The notes under the pieces are model-generated. The model was not told where the DNA came from and did no database searches. It saw only the letters and a program-made list of their open reading frames with translations. This document shows positions 22,381 to 33,440 of a stretch of DNA of 64,000 bases, piece by piece (position 1 is the first letter of the stretch; each line of letters begins with the position of its first letter). The stretch comes from Dromaius novaehollandiae. Taxonomy: Eukaryota; Chordata; Aves; Casuariiformes; Dromaiidae. The stretch is taken from contig NW_026991398.1 in NCBI RefSeq assembly GCF_036370855.1, positions 372,001 to 436,000 of the forward strand, in the 5' to 3' direction. Position numbers and translations under genes: made by a program.

Positions 22381-23028
22381 TCACAGAATCACAGAATCAC
22401 AGAATGGTTGAGGTTGGAAGGGACCTCTGGAGATCATCTAGGCCAACCCCCCTGCTCAAACAGGGTCACCTAGAGCATGTTGAACAGCATCGTGTCCAGG
22501 TGGGTTTTGAATATCTCCAGAGAAGGAGACACCACTACCTCTCTGAGCAACTTGTTCCAGTGCTCCGTCACCCTCACAGGAAAGAAGTTTTTCCTCATAT
22601 TCGGATGGAACTTCCTGTGTTTCAGTTTGTGCCCGCTGCCTCTTGTCCTGTCGCTGGGCACCACTGAGAAGAGTCTGGCCCCATCCTCTTGACACTTCCC
22701 CTTAAGATATTTGTATACATTGATAAGACCCCCTCTCAGCCTTCTCTTCTCCAGGCTAAACAGGCCCAGCTCTCTCAGCCTTTCCTCACAGGAGAGATGC
22801 TCCAGTGCCCTAATCATCTTCGTAGCCCTCCACTGGACTCCCTCCAGCAGTACCATGTTTCCCTTGTGATGGGGAGCCCAGAATTGGCCACAGTACTCCA
22901 GATGTGGCCTCACCAGGACTGGGTAGAGGGGGAGGATCACCTCTCTCAACCTGCTGGCAGCACTCTTCCTAATGCACCCCAGGATATCAGGGCAAGGAGA
23001 GACTGCAAGACTACCTTAGATCTGTGAT
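22381..23028 (-). mobile_element. CR1 LINE, 5'-truncated, with 3' terminus
   Basis: The 3' end is at the left, where the plus strand shows the CR1 tail as repeated acagaatc octamers (22383-22406) followed by ggttgaggttggaagggac. Inside, a 159-codon minus-strand frame (22470-22949) gives the C-terminus of the CR1 polymerase: [70 protein letters not shown] and [15 protein letters not shown]. It is the best preserved and presumably youngest CR1 copy here. Like most CR1 copies it is 5'-truncated. Confidence 0.95.
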
Positions 23029-24180
23029 ATTTATTTTACATGGTTGAGCTCCATTTGTAAATAGAATACACTTCCATCTGCAAACGAATCCAAGGACCTT
23101 GAGGAATCCACAGGACATTTTAACAAGGCTGAAAACTAGCTATTTATTCAGAATCCCCATGCTTTCAGGGTCCTTTTTATTCAAGGAATCAAAATACTGT
23201 CTCAAACAGTTTTCAAGGCATCCAAGGAGGAAGATAATTAAAGATGAGCCATGCACCATGTATTTACCTACTTACTACAAAGAACATTATTGAAAATAAA
23301 AATTCCCTTGCTTAGTCTATCTGCCTCTCTGAAGGCTGCTGTCCTTCAGAGGGTTACAATAAAAACAAAACAAAAAAAACATAGAACTCCCAAAAAACAA
23401 ACAAAGAAAATACCTGCCAATCCATTAGGTTACATCTTTGCAGTACTTTTCCAAAACTCATCTTGAATTGATGGAATGACTTCCCTTAAGAACATTTAAA
23501 GTTACATTCATGTGTTACTTAAGCTTAAGCAGTTTCTTTTATTCTGATGTTTTTCTTCATCATTTGAGATTTTGACCACCTTTCAGAACATTTCCAGCCC
23601 CTTCTGCTTTTGCAAAAGTTTTTGTACTTGAAGGCACTGCAGCTTTATATTTTTTTTCTTTCTTTTCTGCCTTGTAACTATGCTAGGGCTAGGGCTATAC
23701 CTAGGGCTACTAGCAGCTAGTAGTTAGGGCTACTGTCTGCTTCTCAAGTGTTTTTGGATTAGCTTTTTCAGCAGGACAACCTGTGTTTGTTCACAGCTTG
23801 GAATTCTTCCACTTTAATATTCAGTTTCTCCCTCTCTTTTGGTTACTTCTTTAGCACTTCCTTCTCTTTCTGCATTCCCTTCTTGAGAACAGCCCATCTC
23901 ATCTGCATCAGCTATAGCTTGCACTTCAAAGATTCAGCATTCTGTTGGTGGAGGTTTTAGTAGCCAGCTGAATAAAGGGGACTTCCACTTCCCAATCATA
24001 TCTTGCATTCACTAATTTTAAAATTTAAAAATGATGAAAGTTTAATAGAATTTAAAATGGCAAATTGACTGCCATTTCTTTTCCCTTTGCCACTCCCTTT
24101 TTGCTGTTTTTACTAATTCTTTCAATTTTGCAACCTCTTGTTCAGATTTGGAGATGATTTTATCCCCAAAACGCTCCCAC
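23029..24180 (-). pseudogene. Possible decayed remnant of a coiled-coil protein gene
   Basis: Minus-strand pieces have the composition of a charged coiled-coil protein: KIISKSEQEVAKLKELVKTA with KREWQREKKW (24060-24170), then after interruptions a segment with LKKGMQKEKEVLKK near 23850-23900 and AEKKEKKYKAAVPS near 23620-23670. Frames are broken and no introns are evident, which would fit a processed pseudogene. I cannot name the parent gene. The left part (23029-23480) shows nothing beyond A-rich patches at 23353-23408. Confidence 0.3.
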
Positions 24181-24388
24181 GACCAGCTGACACCCAGGCT
24201 CTCAATCACCACCAAAAGTCCTAGGGGAATTTCAGTGGGGTGGCTGCAAGAAGAGACCCGCACCACTCAAGGACATATAATCTACACTTTATTCAGGATG
24301 GGGATAGCAGGTGGACATGTCAGGATGTGCCAGGATGTGTCCTGGCCCCTAAGCACCATGGCGTCCCGATCCAATATCAGGAAGGTTT

Positions 24389-25062
24389 CGTTACAATCCC
24401 AAGGACGAGATTAAGACGCTAAAACCAGTCAAATATTGTACAACCTTTTAACTTTATTTTCCACGAAGTGGGGAGAAAAGGTGTGGGGGGGAGGTGAAGG
24501 GAAGAGGGGAACAAGGGTAAGGGGAAAAGATAGAGAAAGTTGGAAAAGGAGAGAAGAAGCTAGCTACCACCACTCAGAGGCCGATGATGTTCCGCTGACT
24601 CCATTCGAATTACAGCTCAGGCTGGGTGCCTCCGACGAGGGACCCCAAACAAAGAAATCCCTGGGCAGTTATAGCTTTTTCAAATTAAGTTTCCCACCCC
24701 TCGCGTGATAGTTCAGACCAATAGTAATATTTAGGTCTGGGGTCTCCTGCTCCTTATTGGGTCTCATCACTGTCCCTAGGTAGGCCGTTTACTGTTTCTG
24801 CTGACAGGTATGTCTCCATTCTTGGGTCCAGCCATTATCTCTCAAGGTCCTGACAAAGAGGTGGCAATTCCAGCAATTAACACTGTTTCAGCAGTGCACA
24901 GGAATGCAAACTGCTGGTAACTCCCTTATCATTCCAGCCTGGACCAGCTCTGGGGCCCTTTCTCACTGAGCTAGGGAGTGTGGCCTAAGGCTTCAGCAAA
25001 TTTAGCTACTACTCATGCTAAGCAAGTTTTATAAAAGTTGTGCGAAGTGGCAATAATTTACA
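24389..25062 (-). mobile_element. LTR related to the solo LTR at 10.7 kb
   Basis: The minus strand from 25062 down to about 24590 matches the left 600 bp of the 10687-11472 LTR: cttgcttagcatgagtag, gctgaagccttaggcc, gagaaagggccccagagctgg, ccaataaggagcaggagaccccagacctaaatattactattgg (each seen in parts) and ggtccctc before cacccag. Beyond that the two differ. This one has a different right part, containing an aataaa (minus) near 24455. The left end at 24389 is a guess from a TAAC-like terminus; no target-site duplication was found. A fossil endogenous retrovirus fragment of the same family. Confidence 0.7.
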
Positions 25063-26830
25063 GTCCAGGTCCCAAAGTCTCTGCCCAATCGTGATCTGGT
25101 TCAGCGCAGGCTCGGTATGTCCTGGGTGGTCGCAGGGAGACCATTTCAGGGGTCGCAGCAGCTTAGTCCTGTTTCCGCTGGGGACAGTCGGCTTGTTTGG
25201 GGTTATGGTTTGCTTGCACCTTATGTACCAAGAAATGTTTAAGGCAAAAGTTCACTCATCTGTCCGCTACACCTCTGCACACTGCAGTGGGCTGCCAGCT
25301 CATGACTGCTATTGGTATGTCGCCTGTGCATGCACGGTTTTCTCACCTGTCTCAGTTCCACTGACACTGCCATGAGCTCAGCCTGTAATTTAACTCATGC
25401 CCCATTCCTGCCCTGTGGCCCTCTGGGGAGGATCTCCCCTACTGCAAGAGCACCAGGTTGCTGACGTGTGCATCTCAAATATTCATGCCAGAACGCCACT
25501 GCAGGCAATATGGTCTGGCAGGCCCTCCTCCCACAGGAACCCTCTGATCTAGCTGGGTGTTTTCACTGATAAAAGGGGAATTGGAAGTGGAAGGATTTGG
25601 CAATCTTTACTCAGCTGAGACAGGGGTTGTGACAGCTGGGTGCTCCCCCCTGCATAGGTACATTAATCTAACTCAGCAGTGGGATTATTACAGATTGCTG
25701 GTCAAGCATCTGAGTTCAGCTGTAACCACTTGGGACTTTCTTCTGTTAACTACTGGCTCTTGCGGGATCCTGCTCCACTGCTGTCTATGTAAACACAGAT
25801 TCATTTCCCCTTTTCCCATGGGTATCTTTTGTACTCTGTGCCTCACTGTTCATCCTGATTGATCTTCCTGGCTCTCCAGCAGCCATGTGCAGGTTATAAA
25901 TGGCTTCTGTAATGGTGTCTGTAGGGGGAAGGAAGGGACCCCTGAGGAGTCACATTGAGCTCACACTCCCTGGTGACATGTTCTTTCTCTCCGTAGGAGA
26001 ACCTGCGAAAGTGTCTCCCAGCTCACTGTTGCAGGGAAACACAACTCAATTCATATAGTTTAAGCCAAATCAACAAAAAGTGATATTTTGATTTATTAGT
26101 GACATATAAATTACTGACAATCAGTGAACTACATATTCAGGAGTAATATCAACAACACAAGAAATAAACCACAGTGCTAGACACTTACAGGATGTCAATA
26201 CACACCTAAAAATGTCTAAACTCCCTTCTATATCTAATCCGCAAAAGCTCTCATCACTCCTGCACAGAGTTACATGCACATGCTCACACTCCTTAATTCC
26301 TTTCATCACGAATAATTAAGGTCATGAAGGCATTATGACAGTGCCTCATAGGAGGAAGCTGCATTAATTCCAGAGCAGCTGGGTCATCTGTGGTGGAAGA
26401 AATATAACTTTATGCAGCAATGAAATTCAAAAGGATGCCTGAGCTGGTTACAGAGGGGACCAGAGATGTAAATTCATATGTTAAAAATGTTTCACTATTT
26501 GGGTTTTGATCATATTAGGGGGAAAAACAATCTAATGTTAAAATCTTCTCCATCACACTGCACTTCATCCATAAGGTATTTTATGTCATCTGATCCTAAA
26601 GATGTTAAGATTTATTGTAGCTGAGTGAAAATGCTTCAATTGATTCCAGCTTAAGGATTTAGTCCCTTTCGAGCAGTATTTCCGCTATGAGTTTGACATC
26701 AGGAAAATGAAAGGTGGTCTTGATGCCTGGGTTCTCTGGGAGATCAGGGACACTGTTTCAGATGGTAAAAAGACACAGGGTGAAATTCACCAGAGAGGGT
26801 GAAATTAGTTGTGCTAGTGGATAGACTGGT
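25063..26830. other. No gene recognised
   Basis: May include flanking retroviral sequence next to the LTR, but nothing identifiable. Frames up to 111 codons have no motif. 26040-26640 is AT-rich, without exon signals I trust. Confidence 0.45.
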
Positions 26831-27275
26831 AAAGACTTAGACGGATGGGTTTGTGGATGAATGGATGAATGGGACGATGGATGGATGGGTGGCTGGATAC
26901 GTTGTTGCGTGTATTGGTTGATGGATGCATGCATGAGCTGATGGATGGATGGATGGGTGGGTTGGTTGGTTGGTTGATGGGTGGGTTGCTGGGTAGATGA
27001 ATGGGCTGATGGATGAATAGATTGGTGGATGGATAGAACAGCTGTCTGATGGATTGGTGGATGCATGGATAGGTTTGTGAATGAATGGATGGATGTGCTG
27101 ATGGATGGACTGGCTGGCTGATGAGTGTGTGAGTGGTTGGATGGATGGGTTTATGGATGAACAGATGAGTTGGCGGATGGGTGGAAGGGTGGTCAGATTG
27201 GTGGCAGTAGGGATGAACTGGTGGATGGATGGGTCAGTGGGTGGATACATGATTAGATGGGTTAGTAGATAGATG
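26831..27275. repeat. ggat/gatggatg simple array
   Basis: Imperfect ggat-based array. Minus-strand frames of 102-151 codons across it are repeat-encoded (H, P, S, I, T) and not genes. Confidence 0.92.
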
Positions 27276-27544
27276 AACAATCCCCCCCACACATGGAAGG
27301 TTATAGGTGTATCTCAATAGAGGAATAAACAAGATGGTAGCTGGAAAATTGGTCAGTCAAGGGGATGGACAGAGAGTGCAAGGAGCTCTACAGTGTTTGG
27401 GAAGTGGATGGCATGTATGCTGTCACCCCTATCCCCTCCACTAAACCCGAAGCTATCAATACATGGAAATGCCTGTTTCCCCTAGGAATTATTCACCAGG
27501 TAGGGATGGTGACACCCACCAGGGCACTGTGCTCTAATGTTTAG

Positions 27545-27960
27545 AGTGACCGCGCTTAATTCCAGGGCAGCAGGGGCAAAGCTTTCACAGTTCCCTCCTC
27601 CTTAAGCCCCCAGATGCTGCCTCTCACCCAGTTCCCCTTCTGACTGTGGTTTTGCTGACTCTTACATAAGTGTTTCCTGTTCAGTTGTGTAGAGGGGAAG
27701 TCACACCCAGTGGTTATAACAATTGCCAAAGGGACTGGTGCAGAGAGACACCCTGCAGAGGAGAGGGAACCTGGTCCTTGCAAAGACCCCAGGAGAGAAG
27801 ACGTGAGTCCTAGGTGTGCAGGGGACAAGGGACCTGAGGCTGGGAGAAGGAAGAGTCCTTGTGGGGAGGGGGACGACTGGGGCATGATGGAAGGATGTGC
27901 AGGGGGAAATGGGAGGGTTGCGAGGACACTGCGAAGGGTTGCAGAAATGACTGAAAAAAA
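27545..27960 (-). repeat. Low-copy repeated unit, copy 4 (head region)
   Basis: On the minus strand it reads ttataaccactgggtgtgacttcccctctacacaactgaacaggaaacactt-like sequence, aligning with the copy 1 and 2 heads (gtaaccactggctttcacttccccc... aacaggaaatcattgt). The part at 27770-27830 aligns with the cctggca...cttctctcccagggtc segment. It is the most diverged copy and lies 0.6-1 kb upstream of the RNase gene. The GGAT array at 26.8-27.3 kb is on its opposite side compared with copies 2 and 3. Confidence 0.6.
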
Positions 27961-28500
27961 GTAGGGAGTATGGGAAGGGCCCCATGCTCTGAGCTTCCCC
28001 CAAGGCTGCCTTGACCCCGCATTCAGCGAGCTTGCCAAGAGTGCCCCAACAACCTATGGGGTTTAAGGAAAGCCCAGGGGGAGCTCCTACATCCTCCTTT
28101 CTAATTAGTTGCAATTAGCACTGGGCAATTAAGGGAGAGCCCGCAGGTGGGGGTCAGGAGAGGTCTGGGTTTACTTGGGTGTGTGGAGTGGATCAGGGTG
28201 TCTGGACACCTAGTTCCCCTGGAGGTGGGCGGTAGTGGGGTGGGGGGCAGTGGGGTGTACTGGGACACCTGGTTACCTTGGTTCCCTGGAGGGCAAGGGT
28301 GTGTGTGAGATGGAGCAGGGGAATCCTGCATGCCTGGGTCACCTAGGGGCAGTGGGGTATGTGGGAGTGTAGCAGGGGGAGCTTGGACATATATTGCCCT
28401 GGGGAGTGGTCAGGTGTGTCGTGCAGAAGGGTCACCATTATACCTCGGTCCTCTGGGAAGCAGTGAGGTGCCCCCAGAGGCCCTCAGAATCTGGGAGCCC
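27961..28500. other. Upstream region of the RNase gene
   Basis: G-rich sequence with repeated 'ggacacctggntnccctgg' and 'gcagtggggtgt' motifs between 28190 and 28400. RNase A family genes usually have a non-coding first exon upstream, but I cannot place it. The coding exon acceptor is ctctgttcccag ending at 28519. Confidence 0.45.
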
Positions 28501-28525
28501 CTTACAACTCTGTTCCCAGGTTGCC

Positions 28526-28948
28526 ATGGCCATGAGGTCTCTGTGGTTGATGCTGACCTTAGCCCTTGCCCTGCTGGTGTCTGAGGGTGCTCAGGAGACA
28601 CGCTACCAGAAGTTCTTGCGGCAGCATGTGGACTACCCCACGACATCAGGGCTTCCAGGGGCCCGTTATTGCAATGTCCTGCTGATGCGACGTGCTGTTA
28701 ACATCCCTGGGAGACCCTGCAAGCTAGTCAACACTTTTGTGCATGCACCAGCTCAACAACTGCTGGCCGTCTGTGCCCACCAGCCTGATGGGTTCCATGC
28801 CACCGTGGGGACCCTGCCTGTCACAGCCTGCCGCCTAGTGGGGAGGAATGTACATCCACCTTGCACCTACCGTGTTGCTCAGCTCAACCACCGGGTCCAG
28901 GTGGCCTGTCAGAATGGGCTCCCTGTGCATCTGCATCGCACCTTCTAG
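28526..28948 (+). CDS. Angiogenin-like RNase A family secreted ribonuclease
   Basis: A 140-residue secreted ribonuclease of the pancreatic RNase A superfamily, coded in one exon behind an acceptor (ttcccag at 28513-28519). Residues 1-22 form a signal peptide (SLWLMLTLALALLVSEGA) and the mature protein would start with Gln. The catalytic triad is complete: His34 in QKFLRQH, Lys66 in the family signature CKLVNTF, and His135 in LPVHLH. There are six cysteines (49, 65, 83, 102, 113, 128), the three-bridge angiogenin pattern instead of the four bridges of RNase A. VACQNGLPVHL is almost identical to the human angiogenin C-terminal motif. The residue two after the catalytic His is His137, where angiogenin has Asp116. 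The ATG at 28526 is chosen; the one at 28532 would also give a signal peptide. It may act in host defence or RNA cleavage; the exact orthologue is not clear. Confidence 0.93.
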   Translation: MAMRSLWLMLTLALALLVSEGAQETRYQKFLRQHVDYPTTSGLPGARYCNVLLMRRAVNIPGRPCKLVNTFVHAPAQQLLAVCAHQPDGFHATVGTLPVTACRLVGRNVHPPCTYRVAQLNHRVQVACQNGLPVHLHRTF

Positions 28949-29484
28949 CCAGGCATGGATAGGGAAGGCGGGAACCCCTTGGATGGCCCTTAGCCCCACA
29001 GGTGCCTCTTACGCCCTGTGGCTGCCACAACTGCCCCATGCTAACCTAACCCTGTGGGCCATCCTTGATCTCCCTGGGCTTGTCAGTGAAGGTCACCCCC
29101 CCCACCCGAGTTCCTCAATGCTCCTGGGCTCACCCTTAACCCCTTGACAACCCCCAAAACCTTTGGGCAGTCCCTACCCCCCTTAGGCTGACACTAATCA
29201 CCCTAGCTCACCCCTAGCACCTGCAGGCTAGCCCTAACCCCTTAGCAGCCCTAAGCCTCCAGTGACAATTGCATTCAGATATGCCAACCCTCCCTTTGCA
29301 GCTTTTACTTTGTTCAAGGGAAAAACAGTGCTTCATAGATAACATTAGCAGATAACATCACACTTAAAGATCAATTAAAATTACCCCAAAATATGCATGC
29401 ACAAAGCTTAAAAGACAATTAGCACATGAACCAGTTGTGCCTGATCACTGCGTGCTCCAGTCAGCCTGAATAGTGTAATTATAG
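28949..29484. other. Intergenic between RNase and LTB4R2
   Basis: 28980-29260 is C-rich with 'cctaacccc'-type phrases (29040-29235). 29290-29480 is AT-rich 3' flank shared by the two convergent genes. No clear aataaa for either gene was seen. Confidence 0.45.
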
Positions 29485-30567
29485 TCACTGCATGGGAGGC
29501 CCCATCATGTCCATTGCTAGGTGTCCTTGGGCTGGCTGATTCCCATTGAGGTCCCCAGAGGTGCCTTCAAAGAAGCGGGCAAGGAAGTCAGCCCCAGAGG
29601 ACCGAATAAGGTGGCCAGCAGCAAAGGCATAGAGGATGGGGTTGAGGCTGCTGCTGAGGAAGGCCAAGGCAGTAGCCCCAGCCCGGGCAGCCTTCCAAGC
29701 CTGGCCCAAGCTCTCAGCTGCCTGACCTGTGGCCACACTGGAGGTGGCCTGTAAGACATTGACCACGTGGTAGGGCAACCACAGAGCAGCAAAACAGAGC
29801 ACCACAGCGGCAACCAACCTCCCTGTGCGGCTGCCATGGCGCCATGGCCGGCCTCGCAGCCGCACCAGAATGGCAGCATAGCTGCCAGCAATAATGATGA
29901 AGGGCAGCACAAAGGCCACAGATGTCTCCAAGGCCAGGTGGAAGACAGCCGCAGCAGGGTGGCCATGGCATGGCTCACAGAGCTGGCCTGGCGCAGATGG
30001 GTCTGGCACCACACGGCGGTAGACTAGCGCTGGTGAGGCCAAGATGGCAGCCCCCAGCCACGTGGCCACCAAGGCCTTGGTGGCCACAGCCTTCCTCCGC
30101 AGAGTGAGGGAGAGGAAGGGCTGGCAGACAGCCAAGCAGCGGTCGAGGCTGAGGAGGGTGACGATGAAGATGCTGGCATACATGGAAAGGCCACAGATGT
30201 AGTAGAGAGTCTTGCAGGCGACCTCGCCGAGGAGCCAGGACCGAGCGGCAAGGAAAAGGACAAAGAAGGGTGCGAGGATGAGGACAGCGCCATCAGCCAG
30301 GGCCAGGTTGAGCACTAGCACAGCGGTGACAGAACGGCGCCCAGGCTGTGTCCGCCGCAACAGGCTCCAGGCCACAAAGAGATTTCCTGGTAGCCCCAGG
30401 AGGGCAGCAACCCCAAGGAGGATGGCACCTGCCACACGGGAAGCTGGCAAGGATAGCAGGGTGCTGTTACCAGAGATGGAGAGGCACTGGGCAGCTGAGG
30501 GGGGCAACTGGGAGGCACTGTGGGGGGAAGCAATGGGTGAGGAGGGACCACATAGCCTCACTCCCAC
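29485..30567 (-). CDS. LTB4R2: Leukotriene B4 receptor 2 (BLT2)
   Basis: A 360-residue rhodopsin-class GPCR in one exon, predicted low-affinity leukotriene B4 / 12-HHT receptor coupling to Gi (known for mammalian BLT2). It matches human BLT2 (358 residues) through GNSTLLSLPASR before TM1, ALLGLPGNLFVAWSL in TM1, NLALADGAVLILAPFFVLFL in TM2, YYICGLSMYAS and LDRCLAVCQPF around TM3, YHVVNVLQA in TM6, and NPILYAF with ADFLARFFEGTSGD after TM7. Cys118 and a loop-2 cysteine (197 or 200) can pair. Asn34 is a glycosylation sequon. There is no interruption. The start is the first in-frame Met; residues 1-30 are less certain because an acceptor-like cttccccccacag lies within codons 13-17, so a spliced 5' end is possible. 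It converges on LTB4R with the RNase gene in between. Confidence 0.93.
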   Translation of the reverse strand: MGVRLCGPSSPIASPHSASQLPPSAAQCLSISGNSTLLSLPASRVAGAILLGVAALLGLPGNLFVAWSLLRRTQPGRRSVTAVLVLNLALADGAVLILAPFFVLFLAARSWLLGEVACKTLYYICGLSMYASIFIVTLLSLDRCLAVCQPFLSLTLRRKAVATKALVATWLGAAILASPALVYRRVVPDPSAPGQLCEPCHGHPAAAVFHLALETSVAFVLPFIIIAGSYAAILVRLRGRPWRHGSRTGRLVAAVVLCFAALWLPYHVVNVLQATSSVATGQAAESLGQAWKAARAGATALAFLSSSLNPILYAFAAGHLIRSSGADFLARFFEGTSGDLNGNQPAQGHLAMDMMGPPMQ

Positions 30568-30569
30568 TT

Positions 30570-33125
30570 CATAGCACCACTCCCTCCCAACAGCCTCACT
30601 CCAACCCTATCACCATGCTCACAACCCTTACCTCATTTCCACCCCATTGCCCCCACTCATACCACATAGCCCCACTCACACGTTATAAACCAATCCCTGA
30701 CCATAGCCTCACTCCCACTGCTTGGCCTCACTCCCACATGCATAGCCCACTCCAACACCAAAGCCAACCAACCAGGCCAATGAATAACCACTCCAACACC
30801 AAAGCCAGTACCAACACCAGGGTTCCACCCTGTAGCCTCCCTCCCACCCCACAGCCCCACTCCCACTCCACAAACTCCTCCCACATCATGGACCAATCAC
30901 GCCTCATATGCACACTCTCACCCAATGCCAAATTCCCACCTCATAGCCCCATTCCTACCCCAAAGCCCACTCTCATTCCCTAGCCCTACTCCAGCCCTGT
31001 TGCCCCATGCCTTGGTCCATTCCCACCTCAAAGCCTTACTCCCACCTTCAAGGACACTCCAATCACAAAGCTCACTCTCACCCCATAGCCCACTCTAATC
31101 CCATAGCCCACTCCCACCCAACAGCACCATAGTTATCTATAGCCCCACTCCCACCTCATAGCATGGTCCCAACGTAGAGCCCGACTCCTGCCTTAGATCC
31201 TAGCTCCCACCCCATATCCCAATGCCACCATATCATCCAATTGTACCCCATATTCTGAATCCAACCCTATAGCCCCACTCCCATTGTATAGCCCACACCC
31301 TCACAATAGCCCCACTCGCACATCATATTCTCAGTGTCAAACCATAATCGAATCCCTCAGCGTGGCCCCACTGTCACCCCATCTCCTCACTTCCACACCA
31401 TAGCACATTCCCATCACGTAGCCCATTCCCAACCCATATCCCAGTTTCACACTATGACCTCACTTTCACCCACAGCCTTACTTCCAACCCATAGAACCCA
31501 CTCCCAGCTCATAGCCCCAGTTCCACCTTGTAGCACCACTCCTTCCTCATAGCCTCACTTCACCCCATAGCCTCACACCCACTCAGAGCCCAACTATCAA
31601 ATCATAGCCCAGTCCAGCCCTATAGTCTTACTCCATCCTATGGTCTCAATCCTATCACGTAGTCCAATCTCACTCCAAACCCAATCCCACTCTATAACCC
31701 TTCTCCCACCCCATAACCCACCACCACCAAGATTCACTTCCTCCCCATAACACATCTCCTACCCCATAGACATTTCCCACCTCATATCCCTGCTTCGAAC
31801 TCAGAGCCCCACTCTTACACCATAATCCCACTCCCACTCTAGAGGCCCCCTCCCACCCTATAACCCTACTCCAACCTTGTAGCCCAATCCCATCACAAAG
31901 TCCAATCCCACCACTCACTCCCACCCCACAGCCCCACTTGCCTCCTAGAACCCCATTCCAAACTCTGTAGTTACAGTCCCCCCCATATCCCCAATCCCCC
32001 TTGTACCACAAGCATACTCAAGTCTCAGTCGTATTGCATAACCTCACTCCCGCTCCATAGCCCCACCCCTACCCTAGAGTTCCACTCCCACCCCGTAGCT
32101 CCAATTCAACAACATAGCAAAATGCCAAATCCATAGCCTAACTTCCACCATATAGCCAAACTCTCAACTCATGGCCCACTCCAGCTGCATAGCCCTACTC
32201 TCACCTCATTAAAAAAAAAAAAAAAAAAAAAAACCTAGCCCATAGTTCCACTGCCAATCAGTACCTGGCTCCCACACCATAGATCCCCTACCACCACATC
32301 ACCCAATGCCTACCCCATAGCCCACACCAACACTATAAGTCCAATCCTATCTCATAGTCAACCCCCACTCAGACCAATGCCTAACCCGCAGCTCCTTTCT
32401 TCATACCATAGACCACCGTCTACACCACCTCATAGCCAAATGCCTAATCCATTGTCCTACAGCTGCCACAGTACCATCAAACAGGTCACTGTTAAACCAC
32501 AGCCAAGTCCCACCCAATAGCCCAGTCTGACCCCATATCCCTCCTCTGGCATCATAGTCAAACACGCACTCCATAGTGCCACTTCCAACTCCTAACTCCT
32601 TCCCATCTCATAGCCCACTCCTCCATGACACAAAGTCTAAACTATATCCACACTCCAACTCATAGCTGCACTTCCACCCCATAGCACAATGCTTGCCTGA
32701 TAATCCCAGTCCCTTCCCATAGACCCACTCACACCACACAGCCAAATTCTACACCATAGGCAAGAAATCACCCTATAGCCCCCCTCCTAACACCTACTCC
32801 AAAACCCCATTTTCACCTCATAGCCCAAAGAAAACCCACTCCATTACTCCATTCCTATTCCATATCCTATCACTTGCCCCCTCTCCATTCCAACACTATA
32901 GCCTGACAGCCACCCCATTTCTCCCACTACCATCCCATCACCCAGTCCCACCTTGTAGCCTAACACCTGGCCTGTTGCCTTTTCCCCATCCCATTTCCCT
33001 TCTCCCATCCCATAGGCCAAGGACAACCCTATAGAACAACATACACTGCATAGTCCCACTCCTACCACATAACCCCAATTCCACTACCAGCCCCACTCTC
33101 ACCTCATAGCCCCCATGTCTGTCTT
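30570..33125. repeat. Degenerate CA-rich minisatellite A (ccactcccaccccatagcc type)
   Basis: About 2.5 kb of imperfect units built from 'catagcc', 'ccactcccac' and 'ccaatccc' phrases, roughly 18-25 bp long. A pure A run interrupts it at 32213-32234. Plus-strand frames in it are repeat-encoded. The array begins right at the 5' end of the LTB4R2 reading frame, whose upstream sequence already has unit-like phrases (actcccacttcatagc). Confidence 0.85.
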
Positions 33126-33440
33126 GTACTCCATTGCCTCAGATCACTGTCTCCTCTCACTTTCTTTACTCTCCTTCCTTTGTGTCTTCCAAAGATGGAG
33201 GAAGATGGAAGGCAGGACAGAAACCCCGAGAGCTGAGTAATAGGGTGGGACAAATACATTGGATTAGGAGGGACACACACACTTCCTCCCCCTTCATCAA
33301 TGCCTTCTCTTTCCTCCTCCATCCCCGGCTCCCATAGGGATGAAGGCCCAGGCGGAAGAGGGTGGAGGGGAAGGAAGGATGACTGCAAGGTAGTGATAAT
33401 GTGGCATAAAGTTGGAAGGAGCAGTTCTTGGGATGGAACC
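33126..33440. other. Unique segment between two minisatellites
   Basis: Mixed-composition sequence with purine patches (33190-33210, 33340-33380). No gene recognised. Confidence 0.45.
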
